The notes under the pieces are model-generated. The model was not told the origin of the DNA. It ran no database searches and worked only from the letters and a program-made list of their open reading frames with translations. A stretch of 35,349 nucleotides of DNA from Bacteroidia bacterium. GTDB taxonomy: Bacteria; Bacteroidota; Bacteroidia; Flavobacteriales; Flavobacteriaceae. The first letter of the stretch is position 1. The number at the start of each line of letters is the position of its first letter. Positions 1 through 9,278 of the stretch are shown piece after piece. The position numbers and the translations under genes were made by a program. The DNA is taken from NCBI GenBank assembly GCA_030427985.1, contig JAUIBH010000033.1, forward strand, positions 1-35,349. Direction: 5' to 3'.

Positions 1-387
1 GCTTGTTGTTGAAATGGTGGGGTCCGAATTGCCCACCGGTGATTGGGTCACGGAGAAATTTTCCGTGGAAGAAACGGTCTTTCCCCCTACGGTAACACTT
101 ACCTTGGCCGTAGTGGCGCCCTGGGGCACTTTGGTGGTGATCTTGGTGGCCGTGGCCGCGGATACCGTTGCGGCGGTGGTACCGAACTTTACGGTGTTCT
201 TGGAGGCCGTGGTGCTAAAATTGGTCCCGGTGATCACGACTTGAGTACCCACAGGCCCAGTTTTGGGCGAAAAACTACTAATGGTAGGTGCTTTTGTCTC
301 AGGGGTCGATGGACCATCGTCCTTACTACATGAAATTACAAGGCCCAATGCTAAAAGGGCCAGAACTAACAATTTTTTTTGTTTCAT
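1..387 (-). CDS. IPT/TIG-domain lipoprotein, 3' end outside window
   Basis: The minus strand reads without a stop from an ATG at 387 down to base 1 (129 codons), so the C-terminus lies beyond the window. The N-terminus is a lipoprotein signal: MKQKK, a hydrophobic stretch, then VISC with Cys20 as the lipidation site, followed by SKDDGPSTPE, a common linker after the lipobox in Bacteroidota. Residues from about 34 to 115 resemble an IPT/TIG immunoglobulin-like domain (ISSFSPKTGPVGTQVVITG, then GTTAATV and VPQGATTAKVSVTVGG). Such domains occur in envelope-anchored binding or surface proteins. The ligand and full architecture cannot be told from this fragment. Plus-strand open frames over the same bases are shadows. 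Confidence 0.82.
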   Translation of the reverse strand, partial: MKQKKLLVLALLALGLVISCSKDDGPSTPETKAPTISSFSPKTGPVGTQVVITGTNFSTTASKNTVKFGTTAATVSAATATKITTKVPQGATTAKVSVTVGGKTVSSTENFSVTQSPVGNSDPTISTTS

Positions 388-529
388 CTTTATATGAATT
401 ATAGGTTAAAGCCACAATTTCCCAAAACCTGCTCGGACTTTTGTGCACGATCTGACGGATGCCGTTTTTGGGTTGATGGGTGGGGTTATTGGGTTATTTG
501 GTTGATGGTTGATGGTTGATGGTTGGTGG

Positions 530-614
530 GTTTGTTGATTTGGGGATTTGTTCATTGTACATTGTTTATTGTTCATTGTCATTCTGAACGAGCATCGCGA
601 GTGAAGAATCTACT
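530..614 (+). repeat. Composite repeat, copy 1
   Basis: Ordered modules: GTTTGTTGATTTGGGGATTTG, then TTCATTG words, then GTCATTCTGAACGAGCATCG and GTGAAGAATCT. Nearly identical to 1055-1137. The main differences are an extra TACATTG-type word and one A/T change in the GAGCA(T/A)CGCGAG part. Confidence 0.8.
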
Positions 615-651
615 TGAGCTTGCTCTTGATACTTGCCTACTGCCCACTGCA

Positions 652-679
652 GACTGCTGACTGCTGACTGCTGACTGTC
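652..679 (+). repeat. Heptamer tandem repeat GACTGCT
   Basis: Three perfect GACTGCT units (652-672) and a fourth degenerate one (GACTGTC, 673-679). The unit differs by one base from the GACTCCT heptamer expanded at 12127-12203. Confidence 0.85.
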
Positions 680-682
680 AAC

Positions 683-748
683 TGACACGAATCTCACGAA
701 TTAGCACGAAGTTTCTTGGGTCTTTTCTCTTTGTTCTTTGCTCTTTTG
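683..748 (+). repeat. CACGAAT/TCTTTTCTCTTTG repeat module, copy 1
   Basis: Contains CACGAAT and CACGAA words followed by a pyrimidine-rich stretch with GTCTTTTCTCTTTG. The same order is seen at 1249-1318 and, inverted, at about 11861-11925. Confidence 0.7.
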
Positions 749-772
749 TCTTGAACTTGTTCATTGCTTATT

Positions 773-826
773 GTCATTCTGAACTGGGACCCTGAGCGCA
801 GTCGAAGGGGAGCGAGTGAAGAATCT
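773..826 (+). repeat. GTCATTCTGA...GAAGAATCT element with GAGCGCAGTCGAAG core
   Basis: A longer variant of the element, carrying CCTGAGCGCAGTCGAAGG between the two conserved ends. The core matches the element at 34931-35028 and, with one change, a stretch inside prmC (8419-8435, complement strand). Confidence 0.75.
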
Positions 827-1054
827 CACTTGAGCTTGAACATGATTCTTGGCTTTTTGTTATTGGGTTATTGGGTTATTCGGTTATTGGTTACTGAGTT
901 ACTTGAACTTGATTTTTGAACTTGAACTTGTTTCTTGGTTCCTGCCTACTGATGACTGATTATTATCCACTGACACGAATTGCACTAATTCACTCGAAGC
1001 TGGTTTGAACTTGAACTTGGTCTTGATTCTTAAAAATTGGGTGAAGGGTGAAGG

Positions 1055-1137
1055 GGTTTGTTGATTTGGGGATTTGTTCATTGTTTATTGTTCATTGTCA
1101 TTCTGAACGAGCAACGCGAGTGAAGAATCTCACTTGA
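1055..1137 (+). repeat. Composite repeat, copy 2
   Basis: Second copy of the 530-614 block, in the same orientation and module order. It is preceded by GGGTGAAGGGTGAAGGGG, which has a counterpart beside the inverted third copy at 11959-12034. Confidence 0.8.
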
Positions 1138-1248
1138 TACTTGGTTTTTTGTTATTGGGTTATTCGGTTATTGGTTACTGAGTTACTTGAACTTGACACT
1201 TGAACTTGATTCTTGAGCTTGTTCTTTGTCCACTGCCCACTGCTCACT

Positions 1249-1318
1249 GACACGAATGACACGAATGTCACGAATGCCACGAAGCTTTCTGAGTCTTTTC
1301 TCTTTGCTCTTTTTTCTT
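1249..1318 (+). repeat. CACGAAT/TCTTTTCTCTTTG repeat module, copy 2
   Basis: Four CACGAA words spaced nine bases apart, then AGTCTTTTCTCTTTGCTCTT. It parallels 683-748. Confidence 0.7.
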
Positions 1319-1387
1319 TTCACTCTTTCCTCCATTAACTTAAACTTTATTTCACCTTACTTTAAAAATGAACTGTGAGAAATTACT

Positions 1388-1395
1388 TATATTTG
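1388..1395 (+). promoter_or_regulatory. -7 box TATATTTG before the MBL-fold gene
   Basis: Exact match to the Bacteroidota -7 consensus TAnnTTTG. No clear -33 TTG was seen at the usual spacing. It ends two bases before the GTG used as start of the next gene. If this promoter is real, the true start may be ATG 1487, or a longer transcript from elsewhere is used. Confidence 0.4.
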
Positions 1396-1396
1396 A

Positions 1397-3034
1397 GTGA
1401 GTTCCCGCCAAGTCAATCCCCCGACACACATATGTATTGTACAACCGTCTTTTGATGAAAATTCAGAGACCTTAAAAGCCATTGCCATGAGCCATAAATA
1501 TGTTGATTTGGGACCCGAGGGAGAACTGGTATACCTGTATACCTATGATGAGAACGACCAAGAACTGAAAAAAGCCAAACAGGTGCTTTGGGGCGATTGG
1601 CTCCGGGTAGATGACAACCACGATTATTCCAACGTTGGCCCGGGATGGACCGCCATTATCTGGGCACCGAACACTACAAGGGATATTTATTACATAAAAA
1701 CGGAGTTCACCACCGATACAAGACCCTTGGAAATCATTTTTTTGGATGTGGGCCAAGGAGACGGTGCGGTGCTCATCACCCCAGAAGATGATGAAAACGA
1801 AAAAATCATAGTCATTGATGCTGGGGAAGGGGGTAACATGGCTGCTTTTCTCAACGGGCGCTTTAAAGCGTACCGGGGTTTCGATTTTGAAGCGGCGGTA
1901 ATCACACATCCCGATAAGGACCATTATTTGGGCTTTAAGGACATTTTTGCCGACCACGATATTGGCTTCAATACGGTTTACCACAGCGGATTGGTAGAAC
2001 GACCTGTAAACGGCACCTTTGAAAAATTGGGAGGAACCGTGCAAGACCCTCAAACCGGGGACCACTACTTGGAGAATCTGGCCATCGACAAAAATGATAT
2101 TGAACAACATTTCAGTGATGCGTCCACCTTTGGCAGAAAGCAGTTCCCTCCTATTATGCACAATGCCCTTAACAATCCCAAAGTCAAGGATTTTAAAATG
2201 CTTTCCATTGACCCCAATCACAGCATTCAACATAACGGAAGGTCCTATATGCCCAATTTTGAGCCGGTTGCGGAACGTGAATACCATATAGAGGTACTCG
2301 CACCCGTAGTGGAGTATGATGCCAACAATAAACCCAGACTTAAACGCATTAGCAGCAACTATGGGAAGACAAAGAATGGGCATTCGGTTATTTTGCGACT
2401 GCATTATGGCAAATACAAGGTACTTTTTGGTGGGGATCTCAATGTTCCTGCGGAAAAATACCTGCTGCAACATTATGCGGATTTGGATTCCTTTCCCAAA
2501 AAAGGCAATCCCAACTATGCCACCATGCTGAAGGAAGCCTCGCTTTGGTTCAATTCGGAGATCATGAAGGTGTGTCATCATGGTTCCAATAAGGTTACTG
2601 ATGAATTTATGATGGTGGTAAACCCCGCCTGTTTTGTGATTTCTTCCGGCGATGAAGAAGGTCATGTGCACCCCAGACCCGATTTATTGGGAAGACTGGG
2701 GAAATTCGGCAGGGGAAAATCGCCTGTGATACTCTCCACCGAACTCCAACGGTCCACACGGGAGTTTGAAGACCAAGAACATGTGGAAGAGCTACAAAAG
2801 AAAGTGGACCAATTGGCTTCAACCCAAAATCCATCAGAAGCAATGATCAATGCCATAAAAGACAAAATTGCACATCTGGGCCGTACCAATGTGGATGTGT
2901 ACGGTGCCATCTACCTGAAAACCGATGGGGAGCGCTTGATCACCGCCTTTAAGTTTGAAGAACAATCGGACAAAAAGAAATGGTTCTATTACGAGTACAC
3001 CATAGATGACGATGGCGAGCTCCATTTGTCATAG
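1397..3034 (+). CDS. Stand-alone ComEC/Rec2-like MBL-fold metallohydrolase
   Basis: A 545-residue soluble protein with the metallo-beta-lactamase fold signatures of the ComEC/Rec2 C-terminal domain: LDVGQGDG (116-123), IDAGEG (140-145), the metal-binding THPDKDH (170-176), GGD (345-347), CHHGS (393-397) and then ISSGDEEGHVHPRPD. ComEC itself is a DNA-uptake channel, but this protein has no competence-type membrane segments or signal peptide and is probably cytoplasmic. In related stand-alone proteins the domain is thought to hydrolyse phosphoesters, possibly nucleic acids; the substrate here is unknown. The start is a GTG without a clear ribosome site. An in-frame ATG at 1487 (MSHKY) is the alternative. 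It is bounded upstream by repeats and is not in an evident operon. Confidence 0.85.
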   Translation: MSSRQVNPPTHICIVQPSFDENSETLKAIAMSHKYVDLGPEGELVYLYTYDENDQELKKAKQVLWGDWLRVDDNHDYSNVGPGWTAIIWAPNTTRDIYYIKTEFTTDTRPLEIIFLDVGQGDGAVLITPEDDENEKIIVIDAGEGGNMAAFLNGRFKAYRGFDFEAAVITHPDKDHYLGFKDIFADHDIGFNTVYHSGLVERPVNGTFEKLGGTVQDPQTGDHYLENLAIDKNDIEQHFSDASTFGRKQFPPIMHNALNNPKVKDFKMLSIDPNHSIQHNGRSYMPNFEPVAEREYHIEVLAPVVEYDANNKPRLKRISSNYGKTKNGHSVILRLHYGKYKVLFGGDLNVPAEKYLLQHYADLDSFPKKGNPNYATMLKEASLWFNSEIMKVCHHGSNKVTDEFMMVVNPACFVISSGDEEGHVHPRPDLLGRLGKFGRGKSPVILSTELQRSTREFEDQEHVEELQKKVDQLASTQNPSEAMINAIKDKIAHLGRTNVDVYGAIYLKTDGERLITAFKFEEQSDKKKWFYYEYTIDDDGELHLS

Positions 3035-3098
3035 TATTGAGGCTCAATCACTAAGAAATTTAGCAACTCATCGAATTTCGTTAAAATATGTTAAGTGA

Positions 3099-3106
3099 TA
3101 TTTTTG
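3099..3106 (+). promoter_or_regulatory. -7 box TATTTTTG before the metalloprotease gene
   Basis: Matches TAnnTTTG and lies inside the longest open frame (which begins at 3088). This supports translation from ATG 3163 with a leader of about 50 bases. Confidence 0.45.
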
Positions 3107-3162
3107 TAATTGCGATTTTTTTAACATTTTTAAAGCATACTAAACTTTTTAACCCCACCTAT

Positions 3163-4629
3163 ATGAAAGAAAAGATTTCTACGCAACACCCCAAACCCTT
3201 ATTATCTTTCCTAACTTTTTGTTTTGTTCTTTTTGTCTCTGTCAGTTTTGGGCAAAGCAGTGAGTCCTTGCCAGCACCTGTCAGTCAATTGACGGTAAAC
3301 AGCAATGGCGATATTTATTGTGAAATCCATGCCAACGATGCGGCTTCGACCCTACATCACAGCATGGGAAAAGCAAAAAGCGGCCTTATGGTAAACGGGA
3401 GCCAAAAATCGGCTTCCAATTCAAAAAAGACCGCTACGGGTGCTACCATTTTTGTGGACTACTACAATGCTGACCCTAATCTTCCCGATGAAGATTTTAT
3501 CATTGCGGCCACAGCATTTCAGTCCGCAGTGGATACTTGGGCCAGTTTGTTATCTTCTGATGTACCCATTTATGTGGCTGCCGTTTTTCAACCTTTGGTT
3601 GAAGGGGTTTTAGGCTCTGCCGGACCCACCAGTATTTTTGCGAATGCCCCCGGGTTGGAACGCAATACGTGGTACGGTGACGCCCTCGCCGATAAACTTA
3701 CTGGAGAAGACCTGAGTCCGACCACCTATGACATTGTGGCCAATTTTAGCACGGTGTTCCCAAACTGGTACTATGGCACAGATGGCAATACACCCACTGG
3801 AATGTATGACTTTAAGTCTGTAGTGCTTCATGAGCTTGGGCACGGATTAGGCTTTTTTGCCTCTTTGTTCGTGGACAACGAAACAGGCGTTGGGGATTAC
3901 GGTTTTGGAATTCCAAACCCTGTGTTTCCCGCTATTTACGATAAATTGGCCTACTCCTCGGATGGCAAGTCCATCCTAAAGGACAACAAATATGGCAATT
4001 TCACCACAGAGCTGGGTGATGTTTTGCTATCAGGGCCATTGACCGCAAAAGGACCAAGCACCAAAAGTGCCACCCAAGGAAAAGGAGCCCAGGTATTTAC
4101 CATTTTGGATTCCAATATTTTTGGGGAGATTCCGGGCCTAACAGATATTTGGTTGCCCGGTTCCAGTTACTCCCATTTGGATTATGTCACTTATGCTGGT
4201 GGGCCCGATGGGCTTATGGTCCCATTTTTGTCCACTGGAGTAGCTTTTGATACCCCTGGTGCCATTGTTCTATCCATTTTTGATGATATGGGGTGGAATG
4301 GTAAGGTCAATCGTGAAATCCAAGAAAACCCGAATGATACTACCGATGACGGTGATGATCCTTTGGCTGCCGCTGAGAATGTCGTGGCACTTTATCCAAA
4401 TCCATTCACTAGCAGTGTAAATGTAACGCTTTTAGAGGGGCGTTCCATTAAAAAAGCAGCGCTTACGGATGCTTCTGGATATAAATACTATATCCCCAAA
4501 AAGAGCATAGACGGCAAGGAACTAGCTGTTTTGGACTTGTCTGGCTTTAGTGGGAAGTCTGGATTGTATTTCCTCCAGATAACGTACAATGATGGCTCCA
4601 GTGAAGTAGTCAAAGTTTACAAACAATAA
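3163..4629 (+). CDS. Secreted zinc metalloprotease with type IX sorting domain
   Basis: A 488-residue precursor. The signal peptide (MKEKIST..., hydrophobic core, ending near SFGQ) supports start ATG 3163 rather than 3088. The catalytic zinc site is HELGHGLGFF (223-232; His223, Glu224, His227). Downstream come SHLD (337-340) and a probable Met-turn with Met352 (DGLMVPF), then FDDMGWN, an ending typical of secreted Bacteroidota metalloproteases. The last 85 residues form a type A Por-secretion (T9SS) C-terminal domain: YPNPF at 411-415, then beta-rich sequence ending GLYFLQITY and VVKVYKQ. It is therefore predicted to cross the outer membrane by T9SS and be released or surface-attached. The zinc-ligand set beyond the two histidines and the protein substrate are not known. 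Confidence 0.88.
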   Translation: MKEKISTQHPKPLLSFLTFCFVLFVSVSFGQSSESLPAPVSQLTVNSNGDIYCEIHANDAASTLHHSMGKAKSGLMVNGSQKSASNSKKTATGATIFVDYYNADPNLPDEDFIIAATAFQSAVDTWASLLSSDVPIYVAAVFQPLVEGVLGSAGPTSIFANAPGLERNTWYGDALADKLTGEDLSPTTYDIVANFSTVFPNWYYGTDGNTPTGMYDFKSVVLHELGHGLGFFASLFVDNETGVGDYGFGIPNPVFPAIYDKLAYSSDGKSILKDNKYGNFTTELGDVLLSGPLTAKGPSTKSATQGKGAQVFTILDSNIFGEIPGLTDIWLPGSSYSHLDYVTYAGGPDGLMVPFLSTGVAFDTPGAIVLSIFDDMGWNGKVNREIQENPNDTTDDGDDPLAAAENVVALYPNPFTSSVNVTLLEGRSIKKAALTDASGYKYYIPKKSIDGKELAVLDLSGFSGKSGLYFLQITYNDGSSEVVKVYKQ

Positions 4630-4659
4630 CATAACAACCACTATTCAACAATCATTTGA

Positions 4660-4685
4660 AATGCCGGCTCGTCCGGCATTTTTTT
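4660..4685 (+). terminator. Intrinsic terminator after the metalloprotease gene
   Basis: An 8-bp perfect stem AATGCCGG/CCGGCATT around loop CTCGT, followed by seven T. It lies between two convergent genes. The minus-strand T-run is weak. Confidence 0.85.
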
Positions 4686-4980
4686 ATAGGTTGGCTTCAA
4701 CCAATATTTGCAGTTCCTCCTCCAAAGAATACCCTGGAAAAGGTTTGCCCGCTTGTCGGTACCAATATCCGGCATTCCATTTGTCACCTTCTTTGCGGTG
4801 TAGATAGGCATGAATCCAACTGCCCATGGTAGTGTAGAGGTCCTGCGCAATGTTGTGTGAAGCTTCCCAGTCCCCTTTGGCATCATGCCAAAGAGCCTGT
4901 AAGGCTGAAGCCCATTTGGGATTTGGTCCTTCTTTATTCAAGGTTTCCTTAAAAGCCAAAAAATTATGTGGATGATTCAT
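4684..4980 (-). CDS. Conserved small protein of unknown function
   Basis: 98 residues from ATG 4980 (MNHPHNFLAFKETL). The eight extra upstream residues in the longer frame are unlikely. The protein is soluble and rich in Trp, His and Tyr, with WASALQALWHDAKGDWEASH, TMGSWIHAYLHRKEGD and NAGYWYRQAGKPFPGYSLEEE. This pattern is recognisable as a conserved short protein of flavobacteria and proteobacteria without assigned function; helical TPR-like packing is possible but not shown. The start overlaps the end of the upstream membrane-protein gene by 17 bases, so the two are probably co-translated. It ends at the shared terminator. Confidence 0.75.
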   Translation of the reverse strand: MNHPHNFLAFKETLNKEGPNPKWASALQALWHDAKGDWEASHNIAQDLYTTMGSWIHAYLHRKEGDKWNAGYWYRQAGKPFPGYSLEEELQILVEANL

Positions 4981-5383
4981 GTACAATGTATTGTGGCCAT
5001 GCAAAATGAGCCATTACACCTCCAGCTAACATAATGGCAAAGTGTATCATATTATTCAATTTTTCTGGGAGGAATTGCCCCAACACACCCAATATTATGA
5101 GTATGGCCGCAAAAGCAAAAACCCCTGAAATCTCTTTCCGTTTTACCTCAACTTTTCTATTGTAAAAAATTTTGGATACGAGTCCACCCAGCAAAAAGTT
5201 CAACCAAATCAGACCTGTTCTGTTTTCCTCAATAACCCTGCTAAAAGTTGGAACTTCTGAATTTGATATGCCGACAGCAACCAAAACAATATCGGTCAAT
5301 ATCATAAGTCCCAAAATAGAGGCTATCACAATCTTGGCAACCTTGATACTCTTTTCGTTTTTTTGAATATCAAATTGCATCAT
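4964..5383 (-). CDS. Small 4-TM membrane protein, unknown function
   Basis: 139 residues from ATG 5383 (MMQFDIQKNEKSIKVAK). Four hydrophobic segments can be seen: KIVIASILGLMILTDIVLVA, WLNFLLGGLVSKIF, VFAFAAILIILGVLGQF and IHFAIMLAGGVMAHFA. The start ATG overlaps the TGA of the upstream gene as ATGA, which indicates translational coupling and decides the start; the frame could extend to 5461. The family is not recognised. With the upstream gene it may form a paired membrane unit of the cytoplasmic membrane. Confidence 0.65.
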   Translation of the reverse strand: MMQFDIQKNEKSIKVAKIVIASILGLMILTDIVLVAVGISNSEVPTFSRVIEENRTGLIWLNFLLGGLVSKIFYNRKVEVKRKEISGVFAFAAILIILGVLGQFLPEKLNNMIHFAIMLAGGVMAHFAWPQYIVHESST

Positions 5384-5784
5384 AATATCTCCAAATAATT
5401 CATTGACCAAAAAAGATGGCCATACAAAAGTCCCAGACCCAATAGGATGCTTAAAAACCATATTGGTATTTTTTTGTTGCGGCGCAGAAGGTAAGCAACA
5501 CCAACACTCAAAAGTGCAACACCGAAAAGGATGAGTACTGGGTATATGGAATTGGACATACGATAGTTTGCGTCTTCAGTACCCAAGAACAAATGGCCAA
5601 GGATTGCCCCTAAGGCAAAAGGAATAAAGAAAAGCTTTTTCTGTGCTGCTTTCAAAAGAATGACGTTGGATGTATCTTCTTCGACTTCATTCAAATTGAG
5701 CAACACTTCAATAACTACATAAAGTGTGGCAAAACCAATCATTATGTAGGTCACTAGTTTGTCGTATCCTCCAAGAAAATCCAT
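5380..5784 (-). CDS. Small 4-TM membrane protein, unknown function
   Basis: 134 residues with about four transmembrane segments: near 9-30 (VTYIMIGFATLYVVIEVLLN), near 50-66, near 80-100 (PVLILFGVALLSVGVAYLL) and near 106-128. A charged loop (NEVEEDTSNVILLKAAQKK) follows the first segment. It starts 12 bases after the end of the ligA frame, so it is probably transcribed with it. It overlaps the next gene by ATGA. The family is not recognised. Size and pattern recall small integral membrane proteins of unknown role in flavobacteria. Confidence 0.65.
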   Translation of the reverse strand: MDFLGGYDKLVTYIMIGFATLYVVIEVLLNLNEVEEDTSNVILLKAAQKKLFFIPFALGAILGHLFLGTEDANYRMSNSIYPVLILFGVALLSVGVAYLLRRNKKIPIWFLSILLGLGLLYGHLFWSMNYLEIL

Positions 5785-5796
5785 AACTCTTTAAAG

Positions 5797-7791
<1,995 letters not shown>

Positions 7792-7826
7792 ATTTTTTAT
7801 TTTTCAAGATGAAAAACACCCCTAAA

Positions 7827-7862
7827 GTCCCCCTACCTACGGTAGGCAGGTCTCAAGGGGAC
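7827..7862. repeat. Nested palindrome at the prmC end
   Basis: An outer pair GTCCCC (7827-7832) / GGGGAC (7857-7862) encloses CCTACCTACGGTAGGCAGG (7832-7850), itself palindromic except at two symmetric positions. The prmC stop codon (TAG, complement of 7833-7835) lies within it. In the minus-strand direction the hairpin is followed by TTTAGGGGTGTTTTT, so it could also weaken or end transcription between prmC and ligA. Confidence 0.7.
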
Positions 7863-8765
7863 AGTTGCCTTTAGCATTCGGTCATTGCCAAAAAGGTCTT
7901 TTCGCAGTTCAATTTCCGAAAAATTATGGGCTTTCAAAAGGGCTTTGGTCTCCGCTCCCAAATATTGGTTGATTTCCAAATACAACCCACCATTTTTCTT
8001 CAAATTAACTTTTGAAAATCCTGCAATGGCCCGGTAAAAGACTAAAGGGTCTTCGTTAGGTACAAAAAGGGCCGTGTCAGGTTCAAATTCCTTTACATTG
8101 TTTTTGATTTTTTCCTTCTCTAACTCCCTAACGTAGGGCGGATTGGAGACAATGATGTCAAACTCAAGTTCAAGACCAAGTTCAAGCTCAAGGATATCCT
8201 GATGGAGAAAAGTAATCTCTACCTTATTTTTTTGCGCATTTTCCCGAGCGACTTCCAAGGCCGCTTCGGAAACATCCAGTGCGAACACTTTTGCTTGAGG
8301 TAGATGCTTGGCCAAGGCGATGGCGATACAACCGCTTCCGGTTCCAATGTCCAAAATGGTAAAAGGTGAAGGGTTTTGGGTGGAGGACAAAAGGTCATTG
8401 AGCGGAGACGAAATGACACTTCGACTTCGCTCAGCGTCCAAATCATCCAAAATCCATTGTACCAATTCCTCAGTTTCAGGTCTGGGAATCAATACATTTT
8501 CATTGACTTTCAGTTCTAAATCCATAAAATGGGCCTCACCCAAAATATATTGTAGGGGCCGTTCTTGTTTTAATTGAGAAAGCGCTTCAAAAAGTGGCTG
8601 CTCTTCTTCCTTGCTCAATGTGAGTTCGGGTTGCACCGCCAAAACAAACCGTTCCAGCTTTAAATAGTGCTCCACACATCGGTAAAAAAACGCATCGACC
8701 TCTTCCTTTGGAAATAAAACATCCAACTCCTTATGGAATATGTTCTTGATTTCCCGCAGCAGCAT
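7833..8765 (-). CDS. prmC: Peptide chain release factor N5-glutamine methyltransferase
   Basis: 310 residues. PrmC methylates the glutamine of the GGQ motif in RF1/RF2 with S-adenosylmethionine. The family N-terminal helical domain is followed by GEAHFMDLEL and IPRPETEELV, then the SAM-binding DIGTGSGC (139-146) and catalytic NPPY (208-211). Three stretches look foreign: residues about 109-135 (between PRPETEELVQWILDD and TILDIG), an acidic run LELELGLELEF (192-202), and the tail PLRPAYRR. All three are encoded by words of the intergenic repeat family: 8419-8435 matches the GAGCG(C/A)AGTCGAAG core, 8171-8186 is a 16-base match to 1010-1025, and the tail lies in the palindrome at 7827-7862. 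The motifs are intact, so the enzyme is probably active. The start codon overlaps the stop of the preceding GNAT gene (TAATG). Confidence 0.93.
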   Translation of the reverse strand: MLLREIKNIFHKELDVLFPKEEVDAFFYRCVEHYLKLERFVLAVQPELTLSKEEEQPLFEALSQLKQERPLQYILGEAHFMDLELKVNENVLIPRPETEELVQWILDDLDAERSRSVISSPLNDLLSSTQNPSPFTILDIGTGSGCIAIALAKHLPQAKVFALDVSEAALEVARENAQKNKVEITFLHQDILELELGLELEFDIIVSNPPYVRELEKEKIKNNVKEFEPDTALFVPNEDPLVFYRAIAGFSKVNLKKNGGLYLEINQYLGAETKALLKAHNFSEIELRKDLFGNDRMLKATVPLRPAYRR

Positions 8766-9250
8766 TACAATTTTTTAAGCATCCAAACCGGGCAAGAGTA
8801 GTGCCCCGTATTGCCCATGGGCGCATCGATATAGTCAAAACCGTTCTTTTGATATAGTTTTTGTGCGGCTTTCATGTAGGGCATGGTTTCTAAATAACAT
8901 GCTTCAAATCCAAATTCCTTGGCTTTCTCCAAGCAAACAGTTATCATTTCCGAACCAATTCCCTTACCTCTGGCCTCTTCCAAAAAATACATTTTTTGAA
9001 GTTCACAGACATTGCCATCATAATTCTGTAATTGGGCAATTCCCGCACAACCAATGATTCTCCCTTGGTGCTCCACTACAAAATAGGCAGCTTTGGGTAA
9101 ATTGTAAGCAGCGTACATATCATCCAATGCTTTGTCTTCATAAGCAGTGCCCACCTTGGCGATGCCCATATCTTCAAAAACTTTTCTGATAACCTGTGCC
9201 ACTTGGGCATTATCTTCAGGTGTGATTTCACGAATCACCATATCCTTCAT
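8765..9250 (-). CDS. GNAT family N-acetyltransferase
   Basis: 161 residues. The GNAT fold is shown by VIREITPEDNAQVAQVIRKVF at the start, IIGCAGIAQLQ in the central strands, the acetyl-CoA site EEARGKGIGSEM, and the late motif ETMPYMKAAQKLYQKNGF. The acyl acceptor is unknown. Start ATG 9250 (MKDMVIRE) is used; ATG 9241 (MVIRE) is an equally good start and fits the family N-terminus. It is the first gene of the minus-strand run with prmC, whose start it overlaps. It is divergent from ribD, whose promoter lies within the 28 bases between the two genes. Confidence 0.88.
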   Translation of the reverse strand: MKDMVIREITPEDNAQVAQVIRKVFEDMGIAKVGTAYEDKALDDMYAAYNLPKAAYFVVEHQGRIIGCAGIAQLQNYDGNVCELQKMYFLEEARGKGIGSEMITVCLEKAKEFGFEACYLETMPYMKAAQKLYQKNGFDYIDAPMGNTGHYSCPVWMLKKL

Positions 9251-9266
9251 GTTGCGTTTATTGTTC

Positions 9267-9274
9267 TATTTTTG
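9267..9274 (+). promoter_or_regulatory. -7 box TATTTTTG just upstream of ribD
   Basis: Matches TAnnTTTG and ends four bases before the GTG start at 9279, so transcription would begin at or next to the start codon. No -33 element at usual spacing was seen. Confidence 0.5.
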
Positions 9275-9278
9275 CGAG

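Larger units (their letters stand above)
388..1396. repeat. Gene-free repeat-rich region
   Basis: About 1 kb without a convincing gene. It is a mosaic of short degenerate words: TTGATGG and TTATTGGG runs (about 473-530), heptamer GACTGCT runs, CACGAAT words, TGAACT/ACTTGA words, and three copies of the GTCATTCTGA...GAAGAATCT element (578-611, 773-826, 1097-1130). Two larger blocks recur: one at 530-614 and 1055-1137, another at 683-748 and 1249-1318. Both are also found inverted in the gap after 11790. A 60-codon minus-strand frame here (899-1081) is made of repeat words and is not a credible gene. Confidence 0.85.

Noticed and set aside
14..333. Two plus-strand open frames at the left edge
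   Set aside because: The minus strand encodes a lipoprotein signal and IPT/TIG domain across the same bases. The plus frames have repetitive, low-quality sequence.
899..1081. 60-codon minus-strand frame in the first gap
   Set aside because: It is composed of repeat words and has no start signal or family features.
388..1396. CRISPR array in the repeat-rich gap
   Set aside because: The repeats are degenerate, variable in length and spacing, and lack unique spacers of constant size. No cas gene is present.
1472..2671. Long minus-strand open frame of 399 codons over the MBL-fold gene
   Set aside because: It has no family features and lies wholly within a gene whose plus-strand frame has clear metal-binding motifs. 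It is a shadow.
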